Origin: Bacteroides xylanisolvens XB1A
GTDB lineage: Bacteria > Bacteroidota > Bacteroidia > Bacteroidales > Bacteroidaceae
Assembly: GCF_000210075.1 (NCBI RefSeq)
Contig: NC_021017.1
Location: forward strand, 1,313,007 to 1,377,006
DNA length: 64,000 nucleotides
Direction: 5' to 3'
The notes under the pieces were generated by a model. It saw only the letters and a list, made by a program, of their open reading frames with translations. It did no database searches and had not been told where the DNA came from. How positions within the stretch are numbered: the first letter of the stretch is position 1; each line of letters starts with the position of its first letter. Position numbers and translations under genes: made by a program. Below are positions 52,093-61,534 of the stretch, one piece after another.

Positions 52093-53202
52093 TTGAAAAC
52101 TATGTATGAACATGATGAACGAATCGTAATGACGCTCGATGCGGGAGGCACTAATTTCGTGTTTTCAGCCATACAAGGCTGTCGCGAAATAGTGGAACCT
52201 ATTTGCCTTCCGGCAGCGTCCGACGACTTGGAGCGTTGCTTGTCTGTTCTTGTAGAAGGTTTCCTGGAAGTTGAAAAACGATTGCCGAAACTTCCGGTAG
52301 CTATCAGTTTTGCTTTCCCCGGGCCTGCTGACTATGAGCATGGAATTATTGGTGACTTGCCCAACTTCCCGGCCTTCAGGGGAGGAGTGGCACTTGGACC
52401 TTATTTGAGGGAACAGTTTGGTATTCCGGTTTTTATTAATAATGACGGTAATTTGTTTGCTTATGGCGAAGCCTTGGCAGGCACTTTGCCCGAAGTGAAT
52501 AAACGCCTGAAAGAAGCAGGCAGCAGTAAGGTATATAAGAACCTGCTCGGAATTACACTGGGTACAGGGTTTGGTGCCGGAGTGGTGATTGACAGCCGGT
52601 TACTGACCGGAGACAACGGTTGCGGCGGCGACGTCTGGATTATGCGGAATAAGAAATATCCCGAAATGATCGCGGAAGAAAGTGTCAGCATCAGGGCTGT
52701 CAGGCGAGTATATCAGGAATTGACCGGAAAGGATGCTTCTTCTTTGACTCCCAAAGATATATATGATATTGCCGAAGGGATCGCAGAGGGAGATCAGCAG
52801 GCTGCTGTCCGGAGTTTTAACGAACTGGGAGAGATGGCCGGTGATGCTATCATCCGTGCATTGAATATTGTTGATGGCTTGGTGGTGATTGGCGGAGGAG
52901 TGGCCGGAGCGGTTAAATACATACTTCCGGGAATCATGAATGAGATGAATCGGCAGATCGGCACATTTGCAGGAGCTTCTTTCCCTTGTTTGCAGATGGA
53001 GGTGTTCAATCTGTCCGAAAAAGAGGCATTTGATAAATTTCTGGAAGAAAAAGACAAGATGGTGAAAATACCATTTTCGGAGAGAGAGGTGCATTATGCC
53101 TGTCACAAGAAAATAGGCATTGCTGTTTCTACATTAGGAGCAAGCAGGGCTGTTGCTTTAGGGGCTTATTCCTTTGCTTTGTCCCAACTTAATATCTTAT
53201 AA
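52093..53202 (+). CDS. ROK-family sugar kinase, probable mannokinase
   Basis: 369 aa. ATP-binding LDAGGTNFVFSAI (about 15-27), catalytic Asp in INNDGNLFAYGEALAG (about 115-130), LGITLGTGFGAGVVIDSRLL and GLVVIGGGVAGAVKYILPG. The usual ROK zinc motif CxCGxxGCxE is absent; the corresponding place reads DNGCGGDVWIMRN. Context (isomerase upstream, mannosidases downstream) suggests phosphorylation of mannose. A third TATGTATGAACAT site (52101-52113) overlaps its start. Confidence 0.85.
   Translation: MKTMYEHDERIVMTLDAGGTNFVFSAIQGCREIVEPICLPAASDDLERCLSVLVEGFLEVEKRLPKLPVAISFAFPGPADYEHGIIGDLPNFPAFRGGVALGPYLREQFGIPVFINNDGNLFAYGEALAGTLPEVNKRLKEAGSSKVYKNLLGITLGTGFGAGVVIDSRLLTGDNGCGGDVWIMRNKKYPEMIAEESVSIRAVRRVYQELTGKDASSLTPKDIYDIAEGIAEGDQQAAVRSFNELGEMAGDAIIRALNIVDGLVVIGGGVAGAVKYILPGIMNEMNRQIGTFAGASFPCLQMEVFNLSEKEAFDKFLEEKDKMVKIPFSEREVHYACHKKIGIAVSTLGASRAVALGAYSFALSQLNIL
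52101..52116. promoter_or_regulatory. GntR-type operator candidate 3
   Basis: TATGTATGAACATGAT keeps the 13-base core of the other two sites at the start of the ROK gene. It codes for the residues MYEH there, so coincidence cannot be excluded. Confidence 0.4.
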
Positions 53203-53241
53203 TATATGATAACTCTTCTATTAATTCAAATATAAAATGTT

Positions 53242-56200
53242 ATGAAACAATCTAATCTATTGAACGCGCAATTTGCCCGCCGGCTTTTCAGAACGGCATT
53301 TTCGAGTTGGCAATTATTGGCTGTTATGTTGATTGTTTGTATGAATGTGGCTGTTGGTTCCAAACTGTATGCGCAATCTAATACAATCGCAGTGAAAGGT
53401 AAAGTAATGGCAGACGGGGAACCCGTGATTGGGGCTACCGTGCTGGTGAAAGGTGTATCTACGGGTACGGCTACGGATATGGATGGAAATTTTTCACTGA
53501 ATGTTGCTTCAAAAGCGGTATTGGTAGTTTCCTCAATTGGATATGAAACACAGGAAGTTCCGGTGAACGGCCGCCAGTTTATCAATGTGGTGTTGAAGTC
53601 GGATGTGGTTACTTTGAAAGATGTGGTAGTGGTAGGCTACGGCGTGCAGAAGAAAGTCAACCTGACAGGAGCTGTGTCTTCTGTTTCTACGGATGAATTG
53701 GAAGGAAAGCCGATTTCCAATGTATTGGAAGCGATGCAGGGAACGACTCCCGGTTTGGTTATTCAGCAGGGAAGTTCTACTCCGGGTAGTGTTCCTTCTA
53801 TTAATATCCGTGGATTGAATACGATGAACAACAATGATCCGTTGGTGATTATTGACGGAATTGAAGGATCGCTGGGCAATTTGAATCCGGCTGATATTGA
53901 GCAGATTTCTATTTTGAAAGATGCGTCTTCTACTGCTATTTATGGTTCACGTGCTTCCAATGGTGTGGTACTTGTTACTACCAAGAAAGGAAAAGCCGGT
54001 AAGGTGGAAATCTCTTATGATTTTATGTATGGTGTTCAGCAGCCTACTTCATTGCCTAAGATAGCAGACTCGTGGGTATACGCTGAACTGTATAATGAAG
54101 CGGCTGTTAATTCGGGAAGAGCTGCAAAATTCACTCCCGAGCAGATTGCGCAATTTAGAAATGGCGGTCCGAATGTAAATTGGGTGAAAGAACTGTATCA
54201 CCGTAATTCTCCTCAAAGTTCACACAATGTTTCGATGACAGGAGGTAACGACCAGTTGTCTTACATGGCTTCTTTGGGTTATATGGATCAGAACAGTATG
54301 TTCAAGGGACCTGATTATGGTTATAAACGCTACAATGCACGTCTGAATGTAAGCCATAAGGTGACGAATAACTTTACATTGAATTTGACTTCTCAATTTG
54401 CCCGTAATGATATTAAAGAACATGCTTACTGGACGGAATGGATTATCGAGCAGGCAAACCGTATGCCGCCGATTTACCCGATCAAGAATGAGGATGGCAG
54501 TTATAATTATCCTGCCGGAAGTAACTCAAACGGTTTGCAGCGTTTGGAAGAAGGCGGTTATCGCCAGAATGTGAATGATGAATTATTGGGAACCATACAA
54601 GCCGAATGGGAAGTATATAAAGGACTGAAATTGATCGGAAGTGTCGGTGGACGTGTTTGGAATAATAATTTGCATGAGAACCGGAAGGCCTTCGAAGGTA
54701 CGGGAGATAGTGAAAATAAGTTGACCGAGCAATTCTATCGTTCTAAGAATATCACTACCAATCTTATGGTGACTTATAATACGAAAATAGGGAAACACTC
54801 TATCGGTGGATTATTAGGATATGCTTATGAGGGTTTCTCTGAAAAGCAGTTCTCTACCAGTCGTTTGACGGAGGATTCTAAATATGATATTTTTGTAGGT
54901 GATTTGAGTGGGGATAAAGTTAGCAATGGTGGTTCGGCAAGTGACTGGGCTATCTATTCTGGTTTTGCTAGAGCCACTTACAACTATGATGAAAAATATC
55001 TGCTGGAATTTAATATCCGTAATGACTATTCTTCTTATTTTGCGAAAGGAAACCGTTCGGGAGTCTTTCCGTCTTTCTCGGCAGGATGGCGTATCTCGGA
55101 AGAAAAATTCTGGTCTGTACTGAAACCGTATGTTCCTTCTCTAAAAATCAGAGGTTCATGGGGATTGGTTGGTAATAACCGCATTGGTGCTTATCAATAC
55201 ATGCAGACGGTGTCTGTAAAGAACGGCATCAGTTTCGGCGACAAGCTGGCGCAGACGGCTGAATTCGCTTCTACAAACCCTGATCTCAAATGGGAAACTA
55301 CCCGTATGGCTAATATCGGCTTCGAATTGGGATTGTTGAATAATGATTTGAATATTACTTTTGATTGCTTCAATAATCGTACAAAAGATATTTTGGTGAA
55401 TTTACCGGTTCCCGGATTGTTTGGTAATGGTGCCCCGATTCAGAACGCAGGTAAGGTAGAGACGAGAGGATGGGAATTATCAGTAAGTTATCGTTTGAAG
55501 ACTGGTCCGGTAGTGCATAACTTCGCCGGAAATATTTCGGATAGCTTTAATGAAGTAATAGATACACGTGGTACGGAAATTATCGGTGGCTCGGATGTAC
55601 AGACAATTATCAAGGAAGGTTATCCATTGTACTCTTACTATGCATATCGTTCGGATGGATTTTTCCAGAATGAGGAAGAATGTCAGAAAGGACCGCACTT
55701 GGAAGGTATTACACCGAAACCGGGAGATATTCGTTATTTGGATAAGAACGGCGATGGTGTGATTAAACCGGACGATGACCGTTTTATTGTTGGTAATGAC
55801 TTCCCAAGATATACTTTCGGCTTCACCTATGGTTTGGAATATAAAGGTTTTGATTTCTCGATGATGTGGCAAGGAGTAGGAAAACGTAACAAGTGGATGC
55901 GTGGTGAATCTGTAGAGGCTTTCCATAATAACAATGAAGGTCCTGTAATGGATTTCCATCAAGATCGCTGGACTCCGAATAATCCGGATGCTACTTATCC
56001 TCGTCTGACAATGGGTGCGGAATCTGCTAATAATGCAGCGAAATCAGATTTCTGGATCCAGGATGCTAAATACTTGCGTTTGAAAAATGCGCAGATCGGA
56101 TATACTTTCCCGCAACAATGGATGAAAAAACTCTATGTCAAGAATTTAAGAATCTTTGCCAGTGTGCAGAATCCGTTGACTTTCACGAAGATGAAAGGCG

Positions 56201-56289
56201 GATGGGACCCGGAATATACCGGAGACGGTAGTGGTCGTTCTTATCCTGTGGCAAGAGTATATTCATTTGGACTTAATGTTAAATTTTAA
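53242..56289 (+). CDS. SusC-like TonB-dependent outer-membrane transporter
   Basis: 1015 aa. The signal region extends to about residue 45 and is followed by a CarboxypepD-regulatory-like domain (about 50-125: VKGKVMADGEPVIGATVLVKG). Then come the TonB box region (VVVVGYGVQKKVNLTGAVSSV), the plug (about 140-245: ISNVLEAMQGTTPGLVIQQGSS, LVIIDGIEGSLGNLNPADIEQISILKDASSTAIYGSRASNGVVLVTTKKGK) and a 22-strand barrel to the end. Imports mannan oligosaccharides together with the SusD partner encoded just downstream. It starts 39 bases after the ROK gene, so it may be expressed in the same transcript. Confidence 0.95.
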   Translation: MKQSNLLNAQFARRLFRTAFSSWQLLAVMLIVCMNVAVGSKLYAQSNTIAVKGKVMADGEPVIGATVLVKGVSTGTATDMDGNFSLNVASKAVLVVSSIGYETQEVPVNGRQFINVVLKSDVVTLKDVVVVGYGVQKKVNLTGAVSSVSTDELEGKPISNVLEAMQGTTPGLVIQQGSSTPGSVPSINIRGLNTMNNNDPLVIIDGIEGSLGNLNPADIEQISILKDASSTAIYGSRASNGVVLVTTKKGKAGKVEISYDFMYGVQQPTSLPKIADSWVYAELYNEAAVNSGRAAKFTPEQIAQFRNGGPNVNWVKELYHRNSPQSSHNVSMTGGNDQLSYMASLGYMDQNSMFKGPDYGYKRYNARLNVSHKVTNNFTLNLTSQFARNDIKEHAYWTEWIIEQANRMPPIYPIKNEDGSYNYPAGSNSNGLQRLEEGGYRQNVNDELLGTIQAEWEVYKGLKLIGSVGGRVWNNNLHENRKAFEGTGDSENKLTEQFYRSKNITTNLMVTYNTKIGKHSIGGLLGYAYEGFSEKQFSTSRLTEDSKYDIFVGDLSGDKVSNGGSASDWAIYSGFARATYNYDEKYLLEFNIRNDYSSYFAKGNRSGVFPSFSAGWRISEEKFWSVLKPYVPSLKIRGSWGLVGNNRIGAYQYMQTVSVKNGISFGDKLAQTAEFASTNPDLKWETTRMANIGFELGLLNNDLNITFDCFNNRTKDILVNLPVPGLFGNGAPIQNAGKVETRGWELSVSYRLKTGPVVHNFAGNISDSFNEVIDTRGTEIIGGSDVQTIIKEGYPLYSYYAYRSDGFFQNEEECQKGPHLEGITPKPGDIRYLDKNGDGVIKPDDDRFIVGNDFPRYTFGFTYGLEYKGFDFSMMWQGVGKRNKWMRGESVEAFHNNNEGPVMDFHQDRWTPNNPDATYPRLTMGAESANNAAKSDFWIQDAKYLRLKNAQIGYTFPQQWMKKLYVKNLRIFASVQNPLTFTKMKGGWDPEYTGDGSGRSYPVARVYSFGLNVKF

Positions 56290-56300
56290 ACTGTACCGTG

Positions 56301-57923
56301 ATGAAAACAACTATAAAGAATTTGATTTTATCTGCTGTCTTGGTAGTGGGCGGTGCCTCTTGTGTTGACTTGGATACGGCACCGTATGACAGAGAAACGG
56401 ACTTGACTTATTGGGAAGAGGACCCTGAAGCAGCTGTCAAGGCGTTGAATACTTGCTATACTTATTTAGGAAATATGGACGAACAGCTTTATTGTGAAGC
56501 AATGACGGATAATGCTTATACCAAGCAACCTAATGATTTTACACAAAATATTGGTAATGGTTCATATTCTACAGCCGACTCTTACGTGAAACAGGTTTGG
56601 GACGGGCGCTATACGGGTATTCGTATGTGTAACCAGTTGCTGGAAAATATAGACAGGGTTCCTGATTTGGACCCGGAATTGAAGAAACGTTATATTGGTG
56701 AGGCAAAAGTACTTCGTGCTTATAGTTATTATGAGTTGTATACGAAATTCGGCGATATACCTTATACTACAAAAGTGCTTTCTATCAAAGAAAGTATGTC
56801 TATTGCACGTACAGCCAAAGCCACTGTAATAGCAAATGTTTTGGCCGATCTGGATGAAGTGATTAATGGTAACTATTTGCCGACTTCTTATGATGCAGAT
56901 AATAAAGGTCGGATTACCCGTTGGGCGGCAATGGCTATTAAAGCTAAAATCTATTTGTTTGAAGGTAATTGGACGCAAGTGAAAAATATCACTTCTACCA
57001 TTATGACAGAGGGAGGCTTTAAACTCTTTTACAGTGATGATAAAGGGGCTAGTTATGCAGGATTGTTTGAGATCGCTAATGAATACAACTCTGAAGTAAT
57101 TTTGGATGCACAGTATCGTCCGACCAGTCGTGAACATCAGATGATGTATGTTTTCCTGCCGCCCACTTTAGGTGGATATTCCCAGCTTTCTCCTTTGCAG
57201 GAGTTGGTAGACAGTTATATTATGCTGGATGGAAAAACAATTAAGGAAACAGGAACATCGTTTGATGAAAGTCATCCGTATGCCAATCGTGACCCACGTT
57301 TGAAGGCAACGGTGATGTACACCGGAAATTCTTATACTTTGGCCGACGGAACAGAAGTTGTTATCAACTGTGAGAAAGGTGAAGGTAAAGATGGTTATGG
57401 GGTAGGTTCAGACTGTTCGGCTACCGGTTATTATATTAAGAAATATTGGGATAACACTTATCGTGCTACTCTTTATTCTGGTTTGAATCCGATTCTGATT
57501 CGTTATGCTGATATTTTATTGATGAATGCGGAAGCATTGGCAGAATTAGGAGAACTGGATAAGACGGCTTGGGATGCAACTATTAAACCAATTCGTGATA
57601 GGGCCGGATTTACACTTGCTTCAGCACTGGAATTCCCGGAAGGAGCTTCTAAAGATAAACTGATTGAGATTGTACGAAACGAACGTCGTTCGGAATTGGC
57701 ATTGGAAGGACATCGCCATAAAGATATTATCCGTTGGAGAATTGCGGACAATGTATTGAATGGATGGTGTCACGGACTAAAGACAAATGATGTGGTAGGT
57801 ACGGATGATGGATACGTTCGGGTTGAAAACAGAACCTTTAATGCAAATAAACATTATTTGTGGCCTATACCACAGGCTGAACGTGACTTGAATGGTAATT
57901 TGGAGCAGAATCCGAATTGGTAA
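56301..57923 (+). CDS. SusD-like glycan-binding lipoprotein
   Basis: 540 aa. Signal peptide with lipobox GASC (Cys21). SusD/RagB fold with TPR-like helices (YIGEAKVLRAYSYYELYTKFGDIPYTTKVL, WAAMAIKAKIYLFEGNW) and the conserved C-terminal region (ILIRYADILLMNAEALAELGEL, IVRNERRSELALEGHRHKDIIRW). Caps the SusC channel and binds the glycan at the cell surface. It follows SusC by 11 bases. The first ATG of the frame is at 56301; the GTG before it is unlikely to be used. Confidence 0.95.
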   Translation: MKTTIKNLILSAVLVVGGASCVDLDTAPYDRETDLTYWEEDPEAAVKALNTCYTYLGNMDEQLYCEAMTDNAYTKQPNDFTQNIGNGSYSTADSYVKQVWDGRYTGIRMCNQLLENIDRVPDLDPELKKRYIGEAKVLRAYSYYELYTKFGDIPYTTKVLSIKESMSIARTAKATVIANVLADLDEVINGNYLPTSYDADNKGRITRWAAMAIKAKIYLFEGNWTQVKNITSTIMTEGGFKLFYSDDKGASYAGLFEIANEYNSEVILDAQYRPTSREHQMMYVFLPPTLGGYSQLSPLQELVDSYIMLDGKTIKETGTSFDESHPYANRDPRLKATVMYTGNSYTLADGTEVVINCEKGEGKDGYGVGSDCSATGYYIKKYWDNTYRATLYSGLNPILIRYADILLMNAEALAELGELDKTAWDATIKPIRDRAGFTLASALEFPEGASKDKLIEIVRNERRSELALEGHRHKDIIRWRIADNVLNGWCHGLKTNDVVGTDDGYVRVENRTFNANKHYLWPIPQAERDLNGNLEQNPNW

Positions 57924-57952
57924 TTGGTTAAACGACTCAAAAAGGAATGATT

Positions 57953-59092
57953 ATGAAAAAGATATTATGGATATGTTCAGTACTTCTGGCAATGGTTTCA
58001 TGTCAGGAAGATTATGAATTGAACACGGATTTTGCAGTCCCTACAGAATTAAGTTCCCCTGCTTCTATCCAGTTGAATGTGTCATCTCCAACGCCTGTTG
58101 TGTTGTCGTGGTCAGGAGGTGGTGCGGCAGATGGCGGAATTGTATTGTACGAGGTGCTGTTTGATAAGGCAGACGGTGATTTTTCAAAGCCGCTGGCTAC
58201 GGTGAAAAGTGATTTGGGAGCTGCAACCAGTTTGTCAATCACTCATGCAACTATTAATACGATTGCCAGAAATGCAGGCATTTATCCTTTGGAAACCGGA
58301 GATATAAAATGGACGGTAAATGCTTCGAAAGGTGGAGTGGTGAAGAGAACCGACAAGGTGGCTACCATCACAGTAACTCGTGGAGAGGGAATTGATAATA
58401 TTCCGGCTGAATTGTATTTATGTGGTTCGGCTACGGAGAACAGTGGACAGGGGGGAATTCCGTTCCGTTGTGTAGAAGAGGGCGTTTTCCAGATTTATAC
58501 GAAATTATCTGCAGGAAATATATCATTTAAGTCTGCTACTACAGGTGAAACATTCAGCTATTATATTGATGATAGCTCGAAGTTAAGAGAAGGGGAGGGC
58601 GAAACGGCAGTCGCTGCTTCCGAAGAAGTAACCCGTCTGACAGTGAACTTTAATACAATGGCAATGACCACGGAAAAAATCGGTTCTTCTGTTCGTTGTA
58701 TTTGGGGAGCAACATTTGGAGATATAGCTGTATTAGAGTATGCGGGTGATGGTAAATTTGTGGGAGAGGGTGATATTATATTTGTAGACCCAAGTCGTCC
58801 GAGCACGAACCCTCCTTCTTGGTTAGGTTGGACAGAAGAACGTTATTACTTTATTGCATCGGTAAATAATGGTGATATGTGTTGGGGTAGAGGTGATGAC
58901 GTGAGTGCCGAACGTCCGGTAGGTGGAGAACCTGCTTCTTTCTATGCTTTGTATGAATTTCAATGGACTCAGTGGGATCATCTTTGGAAAATGAAAGGTA
59001 GTCTGGATTATACGCATGCGACTATCACTATCGATACGAATTCGGATGGATTGATGATACATACATTTACTAATGTGACTCCGATTAATTAA
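57953..59092 (+). CDS. SusE-like surface glycan-binding lipoprotein
   Basis: 379 aa. Signal peptide with lipobox MVSC (Cys17), an N-terminal SusE-type Ig-like domain (about 25-145: LSSPASIQLNVSSPTPVVLSWSGGGAADGGIVLYEVLFD), then two beta-sandwich domains (ELYLCGSATENSGQGGIPFRCVEEGVFQIY; and SWLGWTEERYYFIASVNNGDMCWGRGDDVSAE). Such proteins hold the polysaccharide at the surface for the cognate enzymes. The position after SusD fits. Its specificity for mannan is inferred from the neighbours. Confidence 0.85.
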   Translation: MKKILWICSVLLAMVSCQEDYELNTDFAVPTELSSPASIQLNVSSPTPVVLSWSGGGAADGGIVLYEVLFDKADGDFSKPLATVKSDLGAATSLSITHATINTIARNAGIYPLETGDIKWTVNASKGGVVKRTDKVATITVTRGEGIDNIPAELYLCGSATENSGQGGIPFRCVEEGVFQIYTKLSAGNISFKSATTGETFSYYIDDSSKLREGEGETAVAASEEVTRLTVNFNTMAMTTEKIGSSVRCIWGATFGDIAVLEYAGDGKFVGEGDIIFVDPSRPSTNPPSWLGWTEERYYFIASVNNGDMCWGRGDDVSAERPVGGEPASFYALYEFQWTQWDHLWKMKGSLDYTHATITIDTNSDGLMIHTFTNVTPIN

Positions 59093-59104
59093 TAAAACTA
59101 AGTT

Positions 59105-60331
59105 ATGAAAAAGATAAAGACTATTTTAGCAATTCTTCCGGCACTATTATTCTCCTGTGCCGGAGATGACGTAGAGAAATATATCCCGCCTACACCGATT
59201 GCTCCGTCAGAACCCGGAGAGGAGGTCGTTTATCATAAACGTGCCAAAGAGCAGTTTGACTTGATTAATCAGTGCTACCGGATCAATAGTGGGACAACAG
59301 AAGGACTGTATAATGAAAATTATCCTAAGAAAGACGGGGATAATTCCGCTTCTTTCTTGTGGCCGTATGACGGACTGGTGTCCGGAGCAGCAGCTTTGCA
59401 TGCCTTAGGTTATGATGTGAATTATGCAGATATGGTAGACCGGTTTGAAGTTTATTATCGTACTCCTAATGGAACTGTGGGTGGTTATGGTTCTCAAACC
59501 AATGGTACTACCGGTAGTGGAACACGTTTTTATGATGATAATTCTATTGTGGGGATTGAACTGGTAGAGGCTTTTAATTTGCTAAATAATCAAGATTATG
59601 TGACGAAAGCTAAAAGAATCGTTGAGTTCCTGCAAGCTGGTGAAGATGATACGTTTGGAGGAGGCCTTTGGTGGAATGAAGACCAGAAAGGACAGCAGGG
59701 AGTTGGTGATTCGAATAAACCGACATGCGCTAATGGATATGCAACGCTATTCTTGCTTGAATATTATTCTGTATGTCCTCAAGAGGAAAAAGCGGATGTG
59801 TTGGCTCTGGCAAAACGTTTATATGCTTGGACGTTGACTAACTTGCGTGATCCGGAGGATGGCTGTTACTGGAATGATAAACAAGCAGACGGATCCATTA
59901 ATAAAACAAAATGGACTTACAATACAGGTGTGATGATTTCTAACGGAGTTCGTCTATATAAAATAACAGGTGAACAGACTTATCTGGACAGTGCCATTGC
60001 TTCTTCCGAAGGTGCGTATAATTATTTTGTACGTCCGCTTAATGGGTTGGCGTTGGCTTATCCCGATCATGATCCTTGGTTCACAACAAAACTGATCCGT
60101 GCATTTATTGATATTGAGCCTTATTATAAAAATGCAGGCAATTATATCAAAACATTCATCAACTTCCTGGATTATGCATACGAAAATGCCCGTTTATCAA
60201 ACGGACTGTTCTATGAAGACTGGACAGGAGCAACTCCAAAACGTGCTGAACAGTTGTTGATGCAGGATGCTGCGCTTGAATCTTTGGGAATGATTGCTTT
60301 GTACAAAGGAGAAACAGTGACAGAGGAATAG
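59105..60331 (+). CDS. GH76 family endo-alpha-1,6-mannanase (first copy)
   Basis: 408 aa lipoprotein (lipobox LFSC, Cys18). The (alpha/alpha)6 fold of GH76 has catalytic Asp144-Asp145 in RFYDDNSIVGIEL. Further family segments: FLWPYDGLVSGAAALHALG, GGGLWWNEDQKG, CANGYATLFLLEYYSV and WTYNTGVMISNGVRLY. Cleaves the alpha-1,6 backbone of yeast-type mannan. As a lipoprotein encoded directly after SusE it is likely to be surface-exposed and to start degradation. Confidence 0.92.
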   Translation: MKKIKTILAILPALLFSCAGDDVEKYIPPTPIAPSEPGEEVVYHKRAKEQFDLINQCYRINSGTTEGLYNENYPKKDGDNSASFLWPYDGLVSGAAALHALGYDVNYADMVDRFEVYYRTPNGTVGGYGSQTNGTTGSGTRFYDDNSIVGIELVEAFNLLNNQDYVTKAKRIVEFLQAGEDDTFGGGLWWNEDQKGQQGVGDSNKPTCANGYATLFLLEYYSVCPQEEKADVLALAKRLYAWTLTNLRDPEDGCYWNDKQADGSINKTKWTYNTGVMISNGVRLYKITGEQTYLDSAIASSEGAYNYFVRPLNGLALAYPDHDPWFTTKLIRAFIDIEPYYKNAGNYIKTFINFLDYAYENARLSNGLFYEDWTGATPKRAEQLLMQDAALESLGMIALYKGETVTEE

Positions 60332-60334
60332 GAT

Positions 60335-61534
60335 ATGAATAGTAAAATTAGAAATATAGCTTTATTTGTATCGACGGTATTCGTGCTTCTTTCTTGTGCC
60401 GGAGAATCAAAAACGACTCCGAATAAAGATAAGGCAGAAGAAATGTTTCAGCGTGTTTGGGAACTCTACCGGGTTCCCAAATACGGCCTCTTCTCTGAAT
60501 ATTACCCAAGCAGTCATCGTCCTGATCTGACTTATTTTAATGATTCCACCCGGCAAGCGCAGGAAGTTTCTTATCTGTGGCCTATGAGTGGTGTCTTTTC
60601 TTCGGCAGTGTTGATGGCTACTATCGAACCGGAGAAATATACGGTTTATGTCGATTCGATGGTGATGGCGATGGAGCGTTACTATGATACAACGCGTGTT
60701 CCTTTTGGTTATCAGGCTTACCCTGTTCAGTTTGGAAAGGTAGACCGCTATTATGATGACAATGGTTTAGTGGGTATTGATTATATTGATTCTTACCTGG
60801 TAACTAAAAATCCTCATTATCTGGAGAAAGCGAAACAGGTATTAACCTTTATTTTAAGTGGCTGGGATGAGAACTTTGAAGGAGCTGTTTCTTGGTTGGA
60901 AGGAGTGAAAGATCAGAAACCTGCCTGTTCTAACGGAAAAGCGATGGTGTTGGCTTTAAAACTTTATGAAGCAACTAAAGATGAGTATTATCTGGAGGTG
61001 GGAAAGAAGTTCTATCATTGGATTGATAAATATCTGAAAGATCCGGAAAGAGGAGTCGTTTGGAATTCATGGTTAACAACGACTTCGGCAGTATGCCCGG
61101 ATTTGTATACTTACAATACAGGTACTTTATTACAAGCAGCTGTAGCTTTATATAATTATACGGGTGAGCAGGCGTATCTGGATAATGCTAAATTTCTGGC
61201 AGAAGGAAGCTACAAAGTGTTTTTTAAGTATACGGAAGACGGTATTCCTTATATTGCAGATTTGCCTTGGTTTAATTTGGTTTTGTTTAGAGGTTATCAC
61301 GATCTGTACAATGTTACGGGGGATTCAAAGTATGTGGATACGATGATAAAAGGACTGGATTATGCTTGGGAACATGCACGTGACCAGGCGGGACTGATGT
61401 ATCATGACTGGACAGGGCGGACTGATGAAAAACGTAAGCCGAAATGGTTATTGGATGCTTCGTGTGTGCCGGAGTATTATGCACGTGTGGCGATGATTAA
61501 AGGAGAAGTTACAAACAGAAAAATAAATAAATGA
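60335..61534 (+). CDS. GH76 family endo-alpha-1,6-mannanase (second copy)
   Basis: 399 aa lipoprotein (lipobox LLSC, Cys21). Catalytic pair Asp141-Asp142 in RYYDDNGLVGIDY; also SYLWPMSGVFSSAVLMA, CSNGKAMVLALKLYEA and YTYNTGTLLQAAVALYNYTG. Diverged from the first copy throughout, so it is a different specificity or location rather than a recent duplicate. Its start lies 3 bases after the previous stop and its end overlaps the GH92 start by four bases (ATGA), so the three enzymes are translationally coupled. Confidence 0.92.
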   Translation: MNSKIRNIALFVSTVFVLLSCAGESKTTPNKDKAEEMFQRVWELYRVPKYGLFSEYYPSSHRPDLTYFNDSTRQAQEVSYLWPMSGVFSSAVLMATIEPEKYTVYVDSMVMAMERYYDTTRVPFGYQAYPVQFGKVDRYYDDNGLVGIDYIDSYLVTKNPHYLEKAKQVLTFILSGWDENFEGAVSWLEGVKDQKPACSNGKAMVLALKLYEATKDEYYLEVGKKFYHWIDKYLKDPERGVVWNSWLTTTSAVCPDLYTYNTGTLLQAAVALYNYTGEQAYLDNAKFLAEGSYKVFFKYTEDGIPYIADLPWFNLVLFRGYHDLYNVTGDSKYVDTMIKGLDYAWEHARDQAGLMYHDWTGRTDEKRKPKWLLDASCVPEYYARVAMIKGEVTNRKINK

